DNA of 64,000 nucleotides from Desulfocicer sp963675955 (GTDB lineage: Bacteria; Desulfobacterota; Desulfobacteria; Desulfobacterales; Desulfobacteraceae). Made by a program: the position numbers and the translations under genes. Numbering within the stretch: position 1 is the stretch's first letter; every line of letters starts with the position of its first letter. Positions 25,387 through 35,125 of the stretch are shown one piece after another. The stretch covers positions 434,001-498,000 of the forward strand of contig CAXXVR010000002.1 in the NCBI GenBank assembly GCA_963675955.2. The letters run 5' to 3'. Below the pieces are notes generated by a model. That model worked only from the letters and a program-made list of their open reading frames with translations. It was not told the origin of the DNA and searched no databases.

Positions 25387-25410
25387 GTGGCCAATGTTGT
25401 GATCAAGCCC
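25387..25410 (+). repeat. Dispersed 24-base intergenic repeat (representative copy)
   Basis: GTGGCCAATGTTGTGATCAAG with a CCC tail recurs with small changes at 29128-29151 and 26491-26514 on the plus strand, and at 25264-25284, 30144-30164, 53990-54010 and 56597-56619 on the minus strand. Consensus: GTGnCCCATnTTrTGAnCA followed by AGCCC. All copies lie between genes or in gene remnants, and two flank panC in opposite orientation. No function is evident. Confidence 0.55.
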
Positions 25411-25498
25411 GTAATGCATTCATTTGAGACTATCATAAATGGGCGCTTCATGTGAAGCAAGTATTAATTCAAAAGGCCTGGCCCCTCCCTGAAGTAAG

Positions 25499-26004
25499 CC
25501 CTTAATTTACGACATCCAGACAATGATGCAGATGGGTTTTTACAGCTTCGTCTTGATTATTGCATGGAATTAGAGCGAGAATTTATGAAATCCAATGATG
25601 TGGTGCCTCCATTGGATCGGGAGATGCGTCCTTCTCCCATCGACACCGGAGAATCCGACTTGATCAGTCGGGTCAACGGGTTGCCGAAATTTGAAGAAGC
25701 TGACCTGTTCAGATAGTTATCTTTTGCTGAGCATGGCCTAACGGTCCGGTGTGCAATGTGGGCCAACCGCCTGACCTCCACCTCCCTCCTGGAGGGACTG
25801 CAATGGGCAAGGCAGGCAGCAGACCACATTCATCAAACCTTTACTGAAATCGATGTAAGACGATTGGCCCAGATTCCCGCCTGGCAGCAGCCCAGTCAAG
25901 TGGAAGATTTTGATCCGATTCTAACATATGCCAGGAGTGGAACAGGAACGTTTATTTGTTCGCGTTTTATTCTGGGGCTATTGGCTGATATCAGCTGTGT
26001 TTAA
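25499..26004 (+). pseudogene. Unrecognised gene remnant in two pieces
   Basis: Two plausible coding fragments lie here without a proper gene start. The first (about 25502-25716) reads through HPDNDADGFLQLRLDYCMEL and ends SRVNGLPKFEEADLFR. The second (about 25744-26004) reads MWANRLTSTSLLEGLQWARQ and later VRRLAQIPAWQQPSQVEDF. Composition is gene-like, but no start with a ribosome site joins them and I do not recognise a family. They may be the tail of a decayed gene. The end overlaps the convergent cupin gene. Confidence 0.3.
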
Positions 26005-26328
26005 AAATTTTAAATAATCCTCTCTACAGGGTGAAAATACTTCAATGGCCACTGAATTTTCAAGTATTTCTGCTTTATGTTTTATATTTGATGCTATATT
26101 CCAGCTGTCTCCTGGATGCAATTCTTTTGAATTTTCCCCAATAAATAAGCGTATTTTTCCGGATACTAAATATCCGGTCTGTTCATGTTCATGCTGGTGC
26201 TCAATGAGTTGAGCATTTTTTTCCAGCACAAATTCTGTCATTAACGTGTCCTTTCCATAACAAATTGTTTTGACTTTGATTCCAGGAATTACTTCTGTGT
26301 AGCCCAGGCTTGTTTTTTTTCCAAACAT
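25978..26328 (-). CDS. Small cupin-domain protein
   Basis: The 116-residue protein is a single cupin. The metal-binding motifs are visible as EHQHEHEQTGYLVSGKIRL (motif 1, several His and a Glu) and LHPGDSWNIASNIKHKAEIL (motif 2 with one His). It starts MFGKKTSLGYTEVIPGIKVK. Such small cupins bind a metal and act as sensors, isomerases or dioxygenase-like proteins; the function is not predictable here. A ribosome site is present (AAGAGG about 4 bases before the ATG). No operon partner; the stretch 26329-26671 contains only one copy of the dispersed repeat (26491-26514). Confidence 0.8.
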   Translation of the reverse strand: MFGKKTSLGYTEVIPGIKVKTICYGKDTLMTEFVLEKNAQLIEHQHEHEQTGYLVSGKIRLFIGENSKELHPGDSWNIASNIKHKAEILENSVAIEVFSPCREDYLKFLNTADISQ

Positions 26329-26671
26329 AGATGCCTCTTATCCTTTAATGTAGGTGTTAACGATTTGTTGAGGTAAGTTCCTCAATTCCCTGAATTTGAT
26401 GGTTCCGTTTTCCATTATTGCGCTTTTTAGCCGTTTGAAAAAGCGATTTTTGAAAAAAGCCTGATCCCCTTGACCCAACAATTCTGACGAGTGTCCCATC
26501 TTATGAGCAAGCCCACAATGCTTAAATCAGAAAGTTCAATGGAGATCAAGCCCGCAAATTCATAGATTAATGCGTTGCCAATGCATGGTGATAGTGATAG
26601 TGCTTTGAAGGCATGATATTGATTGGTCCACGCAACTTAAGCTGACACGCCATGTGCACAAGGAGACAAGC

Positions 26672-29068
26672 ATGCACCAAAAAAATAGAATTCTTCCAGA
26701 AGCGTTAATCATGGAATACACCCCGGAGCAGATGCCCTTTAAAGACACGTCCGAATTGTCCCCCCTGGATCAGGTGATTGGCCAGCGACGGGCGGTGGAA
26801 GCCATTTCCTTTGGCCTGAACATGAAGGGGTGTGAGTACAATATTTTTGTCACAGGTCTTGAAGGAACTGGAAAAACCACCATCCTCCAGCGTATCTTAA
26901 ATGAGCATGCCGCACAGTTTGATACCCCGCCGGATCTTTGCATGGTTAACAATTTTGAGGATCCCTATTGCCCCATTGTCATGGAGATACCACCGGGCAC
27001 GGCCCTGCAGTTCCGTAGAAACATGAAGCGATTTATCCAGTCGCTGAGGGTGAAAATTCCGCTTCTTTTTGAAAGCGATATCTTCCAGGAAAAACAGAAG
27101 CTCATTGAGCAGGAGCACATCCAAGCCCAGGACCAGGTGTTTGAAAAGGTGGACGCCCTTGCCACCTCTTTATCCCTTGATATTGTCAAAATCGAAGATG
27201 GATATGAGATTGTGCCTGTGGAAGGGGGAAAACAGATTTCGGATGAAACTTATGAAGGATTTGATGCGGAAAAAATAAAACAGATAGAAGATAATACCCG
27301 CCAGGTGACCACTGCCCTGAATGAGGCTCTGCATGAGGTCAGTAAAAACAACGAACAGATAAAACTCACCGTTAAGAAAATAATATCAGAGGAAGTGGAG
27401 CGTCTCATTTCAGAAGAGATTGACCCCATTCGGGATCATTTCAAGGAATGCCAGGCGGTTTTGACCTATCTCGAAAGGGTCAAGGAAGATATTATAGAAC
27501 ATATTGCCATGTTTCCGGGCATCAGAAATCCTGAGGCTGACACGGAAACCGGCTCTAATTTCAAGGAGATGGCCGAAGCCATCGTTAAAAAATACGAAGT
27601 GAATGTGCTGGTGGATCGCAGGCGAGAAAAAGGTGCCCCTGTGGTATTTGAGTCCCATCCCACCTTTAAAAATCTGTTCGGTTCCATTGAGAAAAAACCG
27701 GTGATGGGTTCTATTGTTGCGGATTTTACCATGGTTCAGGCGGGATCTGTACTGCACGCCAACGGGGGATATTTGGTCATCCAGATTGAACCGTTGCTGA
27801 CATCTCCCTATATCTGGGAAACCCTGAAAACCACCCTTCGAAACAGTTCCTTACGGATTGAAGACGGACCGGAACAGTCCGCCCAGGGTATGGCCTCCCT
27901 GAAGCCCGAGCCCGTTAAGATTGATCTCAAGGTGATCCTGGTGGGCGGTTATGCGCCCTTCCAGCTGCTTCAGAGTGCTGATTCCCGGTTTAATAAGATT
28001 TTCAAGGTCCGAGCGGATTTTGATCACGAGGCCTGGTGCACGGATGAAACTCTTTTGCTCTATGCCCGGTTCATCGCCGGAGCCTGCCGGAAAAACAATT
28101 TAAGTCCGTTTACCCGGGACGGGGTGTGGGCAAGCATTGAATATGCCAAACGCCTTGTGGCTGACCGGCGAAAACTGTCCCTTCGATTTGGTATGATTCT
28201 TGGCATGTTGAAAGAGGCCGATTACTGGGCCAGGCAGGATAAGGCGGAAAAAATATCTGCAGATCATGTTTACAAGGCCGTTTCCCAGCATCGTTTCCGC
28301 TACAACCTATATGAAGATAAAATGCTGGAACAGTTTGATGATCAATCCGTTTTGATGGATGTGGTGGGAAAGGAGATCGGACAGGTTAATGCCCTTGCCG
28401 TCTATGACATGGGGGACATCGCCTTTGGCAGACCCACCCGCATCACGGCGGAATCTTACATGGGCACCCCCGGTATCATCAATGTGGAACGTGAGGCCAG
28501 CCTTTCCGGTGAAACCCATGACAAGGGCATGATGATTGTGTCCGGTTATCTGGGACGGATGTTTGCCAGAAAATATCCCTTGAGTGTGAGTATCTCCATC
28601 ACCTTTGAACAAAGCTATGACGGCATTGACGGGGACAGTGCCTCTTCCACGGAATTGTACGCTGTGTTGTCAAGCCTTTCCGGTATTCCCATCCGCCAGG
28701 ATATTGCCGTAACGGGTTCAGTGAACCAGAAGGGCGAAATCCAGGCAATTGGCGGAGTGAATGAAAAAATTGAAGGTTTTTTTGATGTCTGTGCAAAAAA
28801 AGGCAGGCAGGATACCCAGGGTGTGATGATTCCGGCGGCCAATGTCAATAATCTGGTGCTGAGACAGGATGTACTCCGGGCCATAAAGGAAAATCGGTTT
28901 CACATTTACAAGATCAGCCGTATTGAAGAGGGCATTGAGCTGCTCACCGGTATGCCGGCAGGCCTGGCAGACAAGGATTGTCAATATCCCAAAGATACGG
29001 TATTTGGAAAGGTTCAGGAACGGCTTGAAGCCTATCATCAGCTTTCATTGTCCTATGGCAGCGCTTGA
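26672..29068 (+). CDS. LonB-type ATP-dependent protease (AAA_32/Lon_C)
   Basis: The protein has about 798 residues. The AAA domain has an early Walker A (FVTGLEGTGKTTILQRI, about residue 57), interrupted by a long coiled-coil insertion (about 130-265). The C-terminal third is a Lon-type protease with catalytic serine in GIDGDSASSTELYAVLSSL and the lysine in GGVNEKIEGFF. There is no N-terminal Lon substrate domain, placing it in the archaeal-LonB-like/YcbZ group rather than with LonA. Such enzymes degrade misfolded or regulatory proteins. ATG 26672 is chosen because AGGAG lies about 8 bases before it; an in-frame GTG at 26654 is less likely. Confidence 0.92.
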   Translation: MHQKNRILPEALIMEYTPEQMPFKDTSELSPLDQVIGQRRAVEAISFGLNMKGCEYNIFVTGLEGTGKTTILQRILNEHAAQFDTPPDLCMVNNFEDPYCPIVMEIPPGTALQFRRNMKRFIQSLRVKIPLLFESDIFQEKQKLIEQEHIQAQDQVFEKVDALATSLSLDIVKIEDGYEIVPVEGGKQISDETYEGFDAEKIKQIEDNTRQVTTALNEALHEVSKNNEQIKLTVKKIISEEVERLISEEIDPIRDHFKECQAVLTYLERVKEDIIEHIAMFPGIRNPEADTETGSNFKEMAEAIVKKYEVNVLVDRRREKGAPVVFESHPTFKNLFGSIEKKPVMGSIVADFTMVQAGSVLHANGGYLVIQIEPLLTSPYIWETLKTTLRNSSLRIEDGPEQSAQGMASLKPEPVKIDLKVILVGGYAPFQLLQSADSRFNKIFKVRADFDHEAWCTDETLLLYARFIAGACRKNNLSPFTRDGVWASIEYAKRLVADRRKLSLRFGMILGMLKEADYWARQDKAEKISADHVYKAVSQHRFRYNLYEDKMLEQFDDQSVLMDVVGKEIGQVNALAVYDMGDIAFGRPTRITAESYMGTPGIINVEREASLSGETHDKGMMIVSGYLGRMFARKYPLSVSISITFEQSYDGIDGDSASSTELYAVLSSLSGIPIRQDIAVTGSVNQKGEIQAIGGVNEKIEGFFDVCAKKGRQDTQGVMIPAANVNNLVLRQDVLRAIKENRFHIYKISRIEEGIELLTGMPAGLADKDCQYPKDTVFGKVQERLEAYHQLSLSYGSA

Positions 29069-29198
29069 TGATCGCAAAAAGCTTCCATGCCTCAAACCTG
29101 ACGTGGACCCATTCCCATTTTCCCTAAGTTGCCCATGTTGTGACCACGCCCTGACCATGGAGCGGTTCCTAAATATTTATCAAGATTTTAAAATCGTA

Positions 29199-29227
29199 TT
29201 GACAACGGACTCGATCAATTTTACACA
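29199..29227 (+). promoter_or_regulatory. Putative promoter of panC
   Basis: A perfect TTGACA (29199-29204) is followed after 17 bases by TACACA, a weak -10 match. It lies about 50 bases before the proposed panC start. Sequence match only. Confidence 0.35.
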
Positions 29228-29279
29228 GGTGGTGTCAGTTTTGGGAAAAAATATGATTTTAAAATATTGAGGTGATATC

Positions 29280-30134
29280 ATTCAACAGATTCATACAGTT
29301 AAAGAGATGATGCGGTATGCCGATACCCAGCGTCAGAATAAACGTACCATTGCATTTGTTCCCACCATGGGATTTCTTCACAGGGGTCATCTGACATTAA
29401 TGGAGACGGCAAAGAAGCACGCCGATGATCTGGTGGTGAGTATTTTTGTCAATCCGGCCCAATTTGGCCCCAACGAAGACCTGGCCACCTACCCCAGAGC
29501 TTTAAAAAAAGACCTGGAGCTGTGTCGGGAGATGGGGGTATCGGCTGTTTTTACACCGGAGGTTTCGGAAATATATCCCCAGGATTTCCAGACCTATGTG
29601 GCCCTGGAAAAATTGCCTCTACATCTTTGCGGTCTTTCCCGGCCTGTATTTTTCAGGGGTATTGCAACGGTGGTTTCCAAGCTGTTTAATATTGTAAAAC
29701 CCCACATTGCGGTGTTTGGTCAGAAGGATTTCCAGCAGTTGACAATTATCAGGCAGATGGTAAAGGATTTAAGCTTTGATATTGATATCGTGGGGGTCCC
29801 CATTGTCCGGGAAGATGACGGGCTTGCCATGAGTTCCCGTAATAAGTATCTCACGGAGACCCAGCGTCCCAATGCACTGTTGCTGCATCGTGCGCTTGTG
29901 ACATCCCAGGGAATGATAGCACGGGGAGAAACCGATGCCGGTGTGGTGTCAGACCAGGCGAAAAAATTGCTGACGTCTTGCCCGGATATCACCATTGATT
30001 ATGTCTCTGTCTGCGATCCAGACACCCTGGATGAGGTGGGGAGCATCACAGGTCCGGTATTAATGGCCATTGCCGTTACCCTTGGTAAAACCAGACTCAT
30101 TGATAATATGGTCCTCACCCCTCCCGGTTGTTAA
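29280..30134 (+). CDS. panC: Pantothenate synthetase
   Basis: PanC joins pantoate and beta-alanine using ATP to make pantothenate, the CoA precursor, in the cytosol. The sequence shows the HIGH-like VPTMGFLHRGHLTLME, VSIFVNPAQFGPNEDLATYP, FGQKDFQQLTIIRQM and the KMSKS-like DGLAMSSRNKYL. The first ATG codons in frame (29307, 29310) lie inside the conserved N-terminus and lack a good ribosome site. ATT at 29280, five bases after GAGGTG, would restore the usual first strand (QQIHTVKEM); ATC at 29277 is an alternative. I therefore annotate a non-ATG start. Copies of the 24-base dispersed repeat flank the gene. Confidence 0.9.
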   Translation: MQQIHTVKEMMRYADTQRQNKRTIAFVPTMGFLHRGHLTLMETAKKHADDLVVSIFVNPAQFGPNEDLATYPRALKKDLELCREMGVSAVFTPEVSEIYPQDFQTYVALEKLPLHLCGLSRPVFFRGIATVVSKLFNIVKPHIAVFGQKDFQQLTIIRQMVKDLSFDIDIVGVPIVREDDGLAMSSRNKYLTETQRPNALLLHRALVTSQGMIARGETDAGVVSDQAKKLLTSCPDITIDYVSVCDPDTLDEVGSITGPVLMAIAVTLGKTRLIDNMVLTPPGC

Positions 30135-30450
30135 AAAAATAAGGGGCTTGGTCACAACATGGACCTCTTTTAAGAGGGATCTGCTTTGTCATTTTTTTTT
30201 ACACTTTGTAAAAAGTAATGTCTGCTTCCTTCCCGGCACGATCCATCTCGTACCCAAGCCCGTAAAAAATAATGCATGCCCCCGTTGCTCCAGCAACGGT
30301 TACGCCCCCCTCCCATAAGCTGCCTCTTTATCTCTTATCTGCCCTGATGCGGGGCATCTGTTTTGCTCCTCTGGCATCTGTTTTGCTTAAGGATATGGAC
30401 AATGTAAAGAAATATCAGATTCATTCCACATCTATTTGAAAGGACAGAAC
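30135..30450. other. Intergenic region between panC and pta
   Basis: About 315 bases without a gene. It holds a minus-strand copy of the dispersed repeat (30144-30164) and a short hairpin, CCGTTGCT (30282-30289) with AGCAACGG (30292-30299), which has no U-tract. A ribosome site AAAGGA precedes pta. Confidence 0.5.
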
Positions 30451-32556
30451 ATGGCAAACAGTTTGTACATAACTCCCACGGAAACCCGGTGTGGTAAATC
30501 CCTGATCGTAATTGGTATCATGCAGCTTCTGTTAAAAGACATTCGTAAGGTTGGGTTTTTCCGCCCCATCATTAATCCTCCTGTCAGCAATGGTAAAGAT
30601 TACGATATAGATCTTGTGTTATCCTATTTTTATCTCGGGCTTCGCTATGAAGAGACCTATGCCTATACCATGGAAGAGGCAAAAAAAATGATCAACGCCG
30701 GACGGCAGTCGGAAATGATGGAGACAATATTAAATAAATACAAGCAACTTGAAGAAAAATCCCGATTTGTGCTTTGTGAGGGAACGGACTTTGCGGTGGG
30801 TAATGAGGCCTTTGAGTTTGACATCAACGCAGATATCATGGCTGACCTTGGCACCCCTGCCATCGTAATTTCAAATGGGTATCAAAAATCCATGGACGAG
30901 CTGATCAGCTCCAACCAGTTGTCCATAGAAAGCCTTCAAGCAAAAGGGGTGGACGTGCTGAGCCTTGTTGTGAACCGGGTGGCCCCCAATTGTCTTACAT
31001 CTTTAAAGGAGGGCTTTAAAGGTGCCTCCCATTTGTCTGACTGCCTTATTTATGCCATTCCGGAACTCGATACCCTTAGCCGACCAAGCATGTGGGATGT
31101 TCAAAAATATTTTGATGCCGAGATTCTTTATGGCAAGGAGGCCATGGACAACCAGATTTCAGATTACATCATTGCCGCAATGCTTGCCCCCAATTTTCTT
31201 AATCACATTAAAAAGGACAGCCTTGTGGTAAGCTCTGGTGATCGTTCCAGCATTGTTTTAACAAGCCTTGCCTCCAGATATTCTTCCGCCTATCCCGATA
31301 TTTCCGGCATTATGATCACCGGGGGTATACCCATACCGGATACTATTGTACGCCTGATAGATGGCTGGAAAGGGGTTCCCGTGCCCATTATTCAGACCCG
31401 GGGTACCAGCTATTGCACGGCCATGGAGCTGAATCATCTATATGGAAGGATATCTCCGGAAGACCCCAGAAAGATTGCCCTGGCTCTGGGAACTTTTGAG
31501 GCCCATGTGGATGCAGAGGCGTTGAGACATAAACTGTCTGCCAGAAAATCTATCCGGATTACCCCCCAGATGTTTGAATACAGCCTCATTGAAAAGGCAA
31601 AAAAGAAGCGACAGCATATCGTGTTGCCGGAGGGTATTGGAGAAAGAATTCTGAGGGCTGCGGATATTCTCCTGCGACGTTCATTTTGCGATATTACCCT
31701 GCTTGGGAAAGAGGATGCGGTACATAAAAAGATCAAGGAACTGGGGTTGAATCTCTCCAGGGCAACCATCATACAGCCGGATAAAAGCCTTTTTCTGGAA
31801 GACTATATTAATACTTACTACGGGTTAAGAAAGGCAAAGGGGGTCACCATGGAAGTGGCCAGGGATACGATGATGGACCCCACCTATTTTGGTACCATGA
31901 TGGTCCATAAGGGACATGCTGACGGTATGGTGTCCGGCTCCATGAATACCACTGCCCACACTATTTTGCCGGGATTTCAAATTATCAAAACCCGTCCCGG
32001 TATTTCCATTGTATCGTCGGTGTTTCTCATGTGCCTTAAAGATCGGGTGCTGGTGTTCGGCGATTGTGCCATAAATCCAAATCCCACAGCCGAGCAACTG
32101 GCTGAAATAGCCGTTATTTCGGCAAAGACAGCAGCCGTGTTCGGCATTGAGCCCCGGGTTGCCATGCTGTCTTACTCCACCGGTTCTTCGGGCACCGGGG
32201 TGGATGTGGACAAGGTTATCAAGGCCACTCGCATAGCCAGGGAGATGGATCCTTCATTGTTGCTTGAAGGTCCCCTGCAGTACGATGCGGCCATTGATCC
32301 TGAAGTGGCAAAAACAAAATTACCCGATTCCAGTGTGGCGGGTCGGGCTACGGTGTTTATCTTTCCGGATTTGAATGCGGGTAATAATACCTACAAAGCG
32401 GTTCAGCGGACATCGGAAAAGGTTGTGGCCATCGGACCGATACTCCAGGGTTTGAACAAACCCATAAATGATCTCAGCCGGGGATGTACCATTCCGGACA
32501 TTGTCAACACCGTTGCCATAACCGCCATACAGGCCCAGGCTGGTAAAAGTCTTTGA
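30451..32556 (+). CDS. pta: Phosphate acetyltransferase, long form with P-loop and DRTGG domains
   Basis: The 701-residue enzyme interconverts acetyl-CoA and acetyl phosphate. The N-terminal third is the BioD-like P-loop domain (YITPTETRCGKSLIVIG), then a DRTGG-type regulatory domain (about 215-330). The C-terminal catalytic domain (about 375-700) contains KKKRQHIVLPEGIGERILRA, MMVHKGHADGMVSGSMNTTA and SYSTGSSGTGVDVDK. With acetate kinase it links acetate or lactate metabolism to CoA. ATG 30451 has AAAGGA 8 bases upstream. No ackA is adjacent. Confidence 0.93.
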   Translation: MANSLYITPTETRCGKSLIVIGIMQLLLKDIRKVGFFRPIINPPVSNGKDYDIDLVLSYFYLGLRYEETYAYTMEEAKKMINAGRQSEMMETILNKYKQLEEKSRFVLCEGTDFAVGNEAFEFDINADIMADLGTPAIVISNGYQKSMDELISSNQLSIESLQAKGVDVLSLVVNRVAPNCLTSLKEGFKGASHLSDCLIYAIPELDTLSRPSMWDVQKYFDAEILYGKEAMDNQISDYIIAAMLAPNFLNHIKKDSLVVSSGDRSSIVLTSLASRYSSAYPDISGIMITGGIPIPDTIVRLIDGWKGVPVPIIQTRGTSYCTAMELNHLYGRISPEDPRKIALALGTFEAHVDAEALRHKLSARKSIRITPQMFEYSLIEKAKKKRQHIVLPEGIGERILRAADILLRRSFCDITLLGKEDAVHKKIKELGLNLSRATIIQPDKSLFLEDYINTYYGLRKAKGVTMEVARDTMMDPTYFGTMMVHKGHADGMVSGSMNTTAHTILPGFQIIKTRPGISIVSSVFLMCLKDRVLVFGDCAINPNPTAEQLAEIAVISAKTAAVFGIEPRVAMLSYSTGSSGTGVDVDKVIKATRIAREMDPSLLLEGPLQYDAAIDPEVAKTKLPDSSVAGRATVFIFPDLNAGNNTYKAVQRTSEKVVAIGPILQGLNKPINDLSRGCTIPDIVNTVAITAIQAQAGKSL

Positions 32557-32594
32557 TAGCCACAAGCGATAATTTTACCCCCATGTTTTTTTAC

Positions 32595-34271
32595 TTATTT
32601 CCCGGGTTTGACAAACAGCCAGAGGACAACTGCACAGGCAATGGAGCCTATCCCAAACACAGATACACCGAAGATCTGGGGAGACGCCTTAAAGCTTAAG
32701 AGAAGAGCAGATGCAATAATAAGGGCAGAAATAATCATGGCCACCGAGCGTTTGTGGCTCTCCCGGGAATAAGCCCCCAGAATTTTGTCCAGCTTTTGGA
32801 TATCAAATCCCAGGACAAATTTACCCTTTCTTGCCTGGCGGATGATGGCAATGCTGTCCCGGGGAATTTCCTGGAGCAATTGAAGGGATTCAACGGAAAG
32901 TCTGGAAAGATCTTCGGAAATACGCGACAGGGACATCCGCTCCATCTTTTTTTTCTTGATAAAGGGTGCTGCATAGCCAACCATGTCAAAATCTGGGTCA
33001 AGTTTCTGGGCAACCCCTTCCACCGCTGCAAAGGACTTCATCATCAAAAACGTATCCGGATAGAGTCGGAGCTTGTGTCTGGCCGTAATCTTTAAAAGAT
33101 CCTGCAGCAACCGTCCCATATTGATATGTTTTAATGCCTTGGTCAGATATTGGGCGGTGAATGTGGATATATCCCGTTCCAGAAAACGCATGTCCGGTTC
33201 ATCGTCATATTCGGTGAGTTCCAGCAGGTAGTGGCAGGTTGCCGAGGGATTTTCCGTCACAACACTTGCGATCAGGTCAATAAACACCTCTCTGGCCCGG
33301 CGATCCATGAATCCCATCATCCCGAAATCAACGGGTCCCAGTACATTATCGGGCAGTACAAAGAGATTACCCGGGTGAAGATCGGCATGGAAAAAACCGT
33401 ATTCAAACACCTGTTTTAAGATCAGGTCTGCCCCCCGCCGGGTCAATATTTTTCGATCCATACCGTGTTCATCAAGGAGGTCTATCTCTGAAATTTTGAT
33501 TCCCTGGATATATTCCATGGTCAACACGGTATCTGTGGTTTTATCTAGATAGACCTTGGGGATATGAATGGTGGAATCAAACATAAACTGCCGGGCCACC
33601 CGCTCCATATTGGATGCTTCCAGGGTGTAAGTCATCTCTTTGTCCAGGGTTTCGGCAAATTCTTCAACGATTTTTACGGGTCGGAAAAAGGACAGATCTT
33701 CGATATGACGTTCTATCAAGGTGGCCAGATGGTTCATAATTTCAAGATCCACCGTGATATTCTTTCTGATATCCGGGCGCTGGATTTTTACGGCAACCTG
33801 TTCACCGGTTTTTAATTTTGCCAGATGAACCTGTCCGATGGATGCAGAGGCAATGGGCTCTCTTTCCATGGAAGCAAAGGGATTGTTATCATCGCCAAAG
33901 GCCTTGGCCACGGTTTTTTCAACATCTGAAAAGGGAAACTCTGGTACATTGTCCTGGAGTTTTTCAAGTTCAAAGATAAACTCCAGGGGAATCAGATCGG
34001 GGCGGGTGGAAAGAATTTGTCCGAATTTAATAAAGGTTGGACCAAGCTCTTCAAATAGAAGCCTTGTACGTTGGGGTGGGGTTAACCGTTCAACCTGTGC
34101 GGGTTTGGCCTTAGAAATCATTTTTAGACCAATCTCAAGATATTGGTCAATATTTAAGGCCTCAATAATATGGCCGAATCCATACTTGAACAGAATGGTT
34201 AATATCTGACGGTAACGGGTGATGTTTCTGTAAGTTCGTCCTACAACATCAAAATCTCTCAGGGTCAGCAT
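32595..34271 (-). CDS. UbiB/AarF (ABC1) family atypical kinase
   Basis: The 558-residue protein has the family landmarks: the KxGQ motif in FIKFGQILSTRPDLIP, the Ala-rich-type loop ASASIGQVHLA, the lysine in VAVKIQRPDI, then FFHADLHPGNLFV and VDFGMMGFMD. Two hydrophobic helices close the C-terminus (about 515-553), anchoring it to the membrane. UbiB homologues support ubiquinone or other isoprenoid quinone/lipid metabolism; in a sulfate reducer the likely context is menaquinone. The kinase activity is atypical (mainly ATPase). Monocistronic and convergent with pta. Confidence 0.9.
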   Translation of the reverse strand: MLTLRDFDVVGRTYRNITRYRQILTILFKYGFGHIIEALNIDQYLEIGLKMISKAKPAQVERLTPPQRTRLLFEELGPTFIKFGQILSTRPDLIPLEFIFELEKLQDNVPEFPFSDVEKTVAKAFGDDNNPFASMEREPIASASIGQVHLAKLKTGEQVAVKIQRPDIRKNITVDLEIMNHLATLIERHIEDLSFFRPVKIVEEFAETLDKEMTYTLEASNMERVARQFMFDSTIHIPKVYLDKTTDTVLTMEYIQGIKISEIDLLDEHGMDRKILTRRGADLILKQVFEYGFFHADLHPGNLFVLPDNVLGPVDFGMMGFMDRRAREVFIDLIASVVTENPSATCHYLLELTEYDDEPDMRFLERDISTFTAQYLTKALKHINMGRLLQDLLKITARHKLRLYPDTFLMMKSFAAVEGVAQKLDPDFDMVGYAAPFIKKKKMERMSLSRISEDLSRLSVESLQLLQEIPRDSIAIIRQARKGKFVLGFDIQKLDKILGAYSRESHKRSVAMIISALIIASALLLSFKASPQIFGVSVFGIGSIACAVVLWLFVKPGK

Positions 34272-34391
34272 AAAAGATACCGTTTTTCATCAAGCCCTAA
34301 AAATTTGTTGTCCGTATTTTTTCCCAATGTTTGAGATGCATTCTGCCACATGGGGATTGCTGTTCCCATTGCCCTCATATGATCAGTCTGA

Positions 34392-34680
34392 TCAGAGTTT
34401 TTCAATGGTCTGCTTAAACAGCGGATAAACAAGTTCCTGGTTTTTTTTTTCATAAAGCAGATCAAGATGATGGACTCCGTAAATAATAAAATCGATCAGC
34501 TGGGTCTGTTCCGGCAAGATCTTTAGTCTCTTTCAAATTCTTCACCCGGTCAAGCCGGTACACTTTTTTGTGTTTGTGAGGATAAAATGAACTATAGCGT
34601 ATATTTTCAAGGGGGGCAAGGCAGTCCTTGGTACCCCAGAAATGTAATATGGAGATGTCTTTGGAAAAAAGGAATGGTGG
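34392..34680 (-). pseudogene. Remnant of an alpha/beta-hydrolase (PHA synthase/depolymerase-like) gene
   Basis: One minus-strand frame reads KDISILHFWGTKDCLAPLEN and YSSFYPHKHKKVYRLDRV; after a frameshift another reads LIDFIIYGVHHLDLLYEKKN and ends KQTIEKL. These match the acid (GTKD) and histidine (GVHHLDLLY) regions of alpha/beta-hydrolases of the PhaC or lipase kind. The N-terminal half, including the nucleophile, is missing. It lies beside the two PHA-regulator-like genes, suggesting a former polyhydroxyalkanoate locus. No ORF spans it. Confidence 0.55.
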
Positions 34681-34783
34681 CGGGTATGGGGCAAGGTTTG
34701 AATATGATATAAAACATTGTTTTTTTTAATATTTCTAGATGAGGATGATAAGTTTTAAGTGTTTGGGTTTTAAAAGAATGTAC

Positions 34784-34836
34784 TTGACATCTATGACGCA
34801 TTGCATCATCTTATATGTTAATGACGCAATGCGTTA
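34784..34836 (+). promoter_or_regulatory. Promoter region with paired TGACGCA operator-like sites
   Basis: TTGACA (34784-34789) is followed by two related sites: TGACGCATTGCATCA (34794-34808) and TGACGCAATGCGTTA (34822-34836), the second nearly palindromic, with centres 28 bases apart. A -10 box is not clear (TTATAT lies too far). PhaR-type regulators bind short GC-containing inverted repeats and repress phasin genes, so these sites could serve the PHA-domain proteins encoded downstream. Confidence 0.4.
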
Positions 34837-34883
34837 TCTGGAATTCATTTTTTTTAAATATAGTTTTATGGGAGATGCTAAAG

Positions 34884-35109
34884 ATGACCAAAGAAAAAAT
34901 TGCAGAAACAACTAAAGGCCGATTCAGCTTTTACATTGCAGAAATCATGAATGGATTAAAGGTTAAACGTTGAGAAAAAAATCAAAATATACTAATAAAA
35001 CTATGTTAAAAAGCAACTTGAAAATGACAGGGAGTTTATCTTGGAGCTTAAAGTTGATTCCGTTGACCCAAGACAAATTGCCCATATTATGACCAAACTC
35101 AGAAAATGA
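34884..35109 (+). pseudogene. Small ORF of 29 codons followed by an out-of-frame coding remnant
   Basis: ATG 34884, with GGGAG 11 bases upstream, encodes MTKEKIAETTKGRFSFYIAE and stops at 34971-34973. About 35 bases later another frame reads KKQLENDREFILELKVDSVD and ends IAHIMTKLRK at 35109. The two could be pieces of one small helical protein split by an indel. I recognise no family. It precedes the PhaR-phasin-like genes in the same direction. Confidence 0.35.
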
Positions 35110-35125
35110 AACCCAGGAGAATAAA

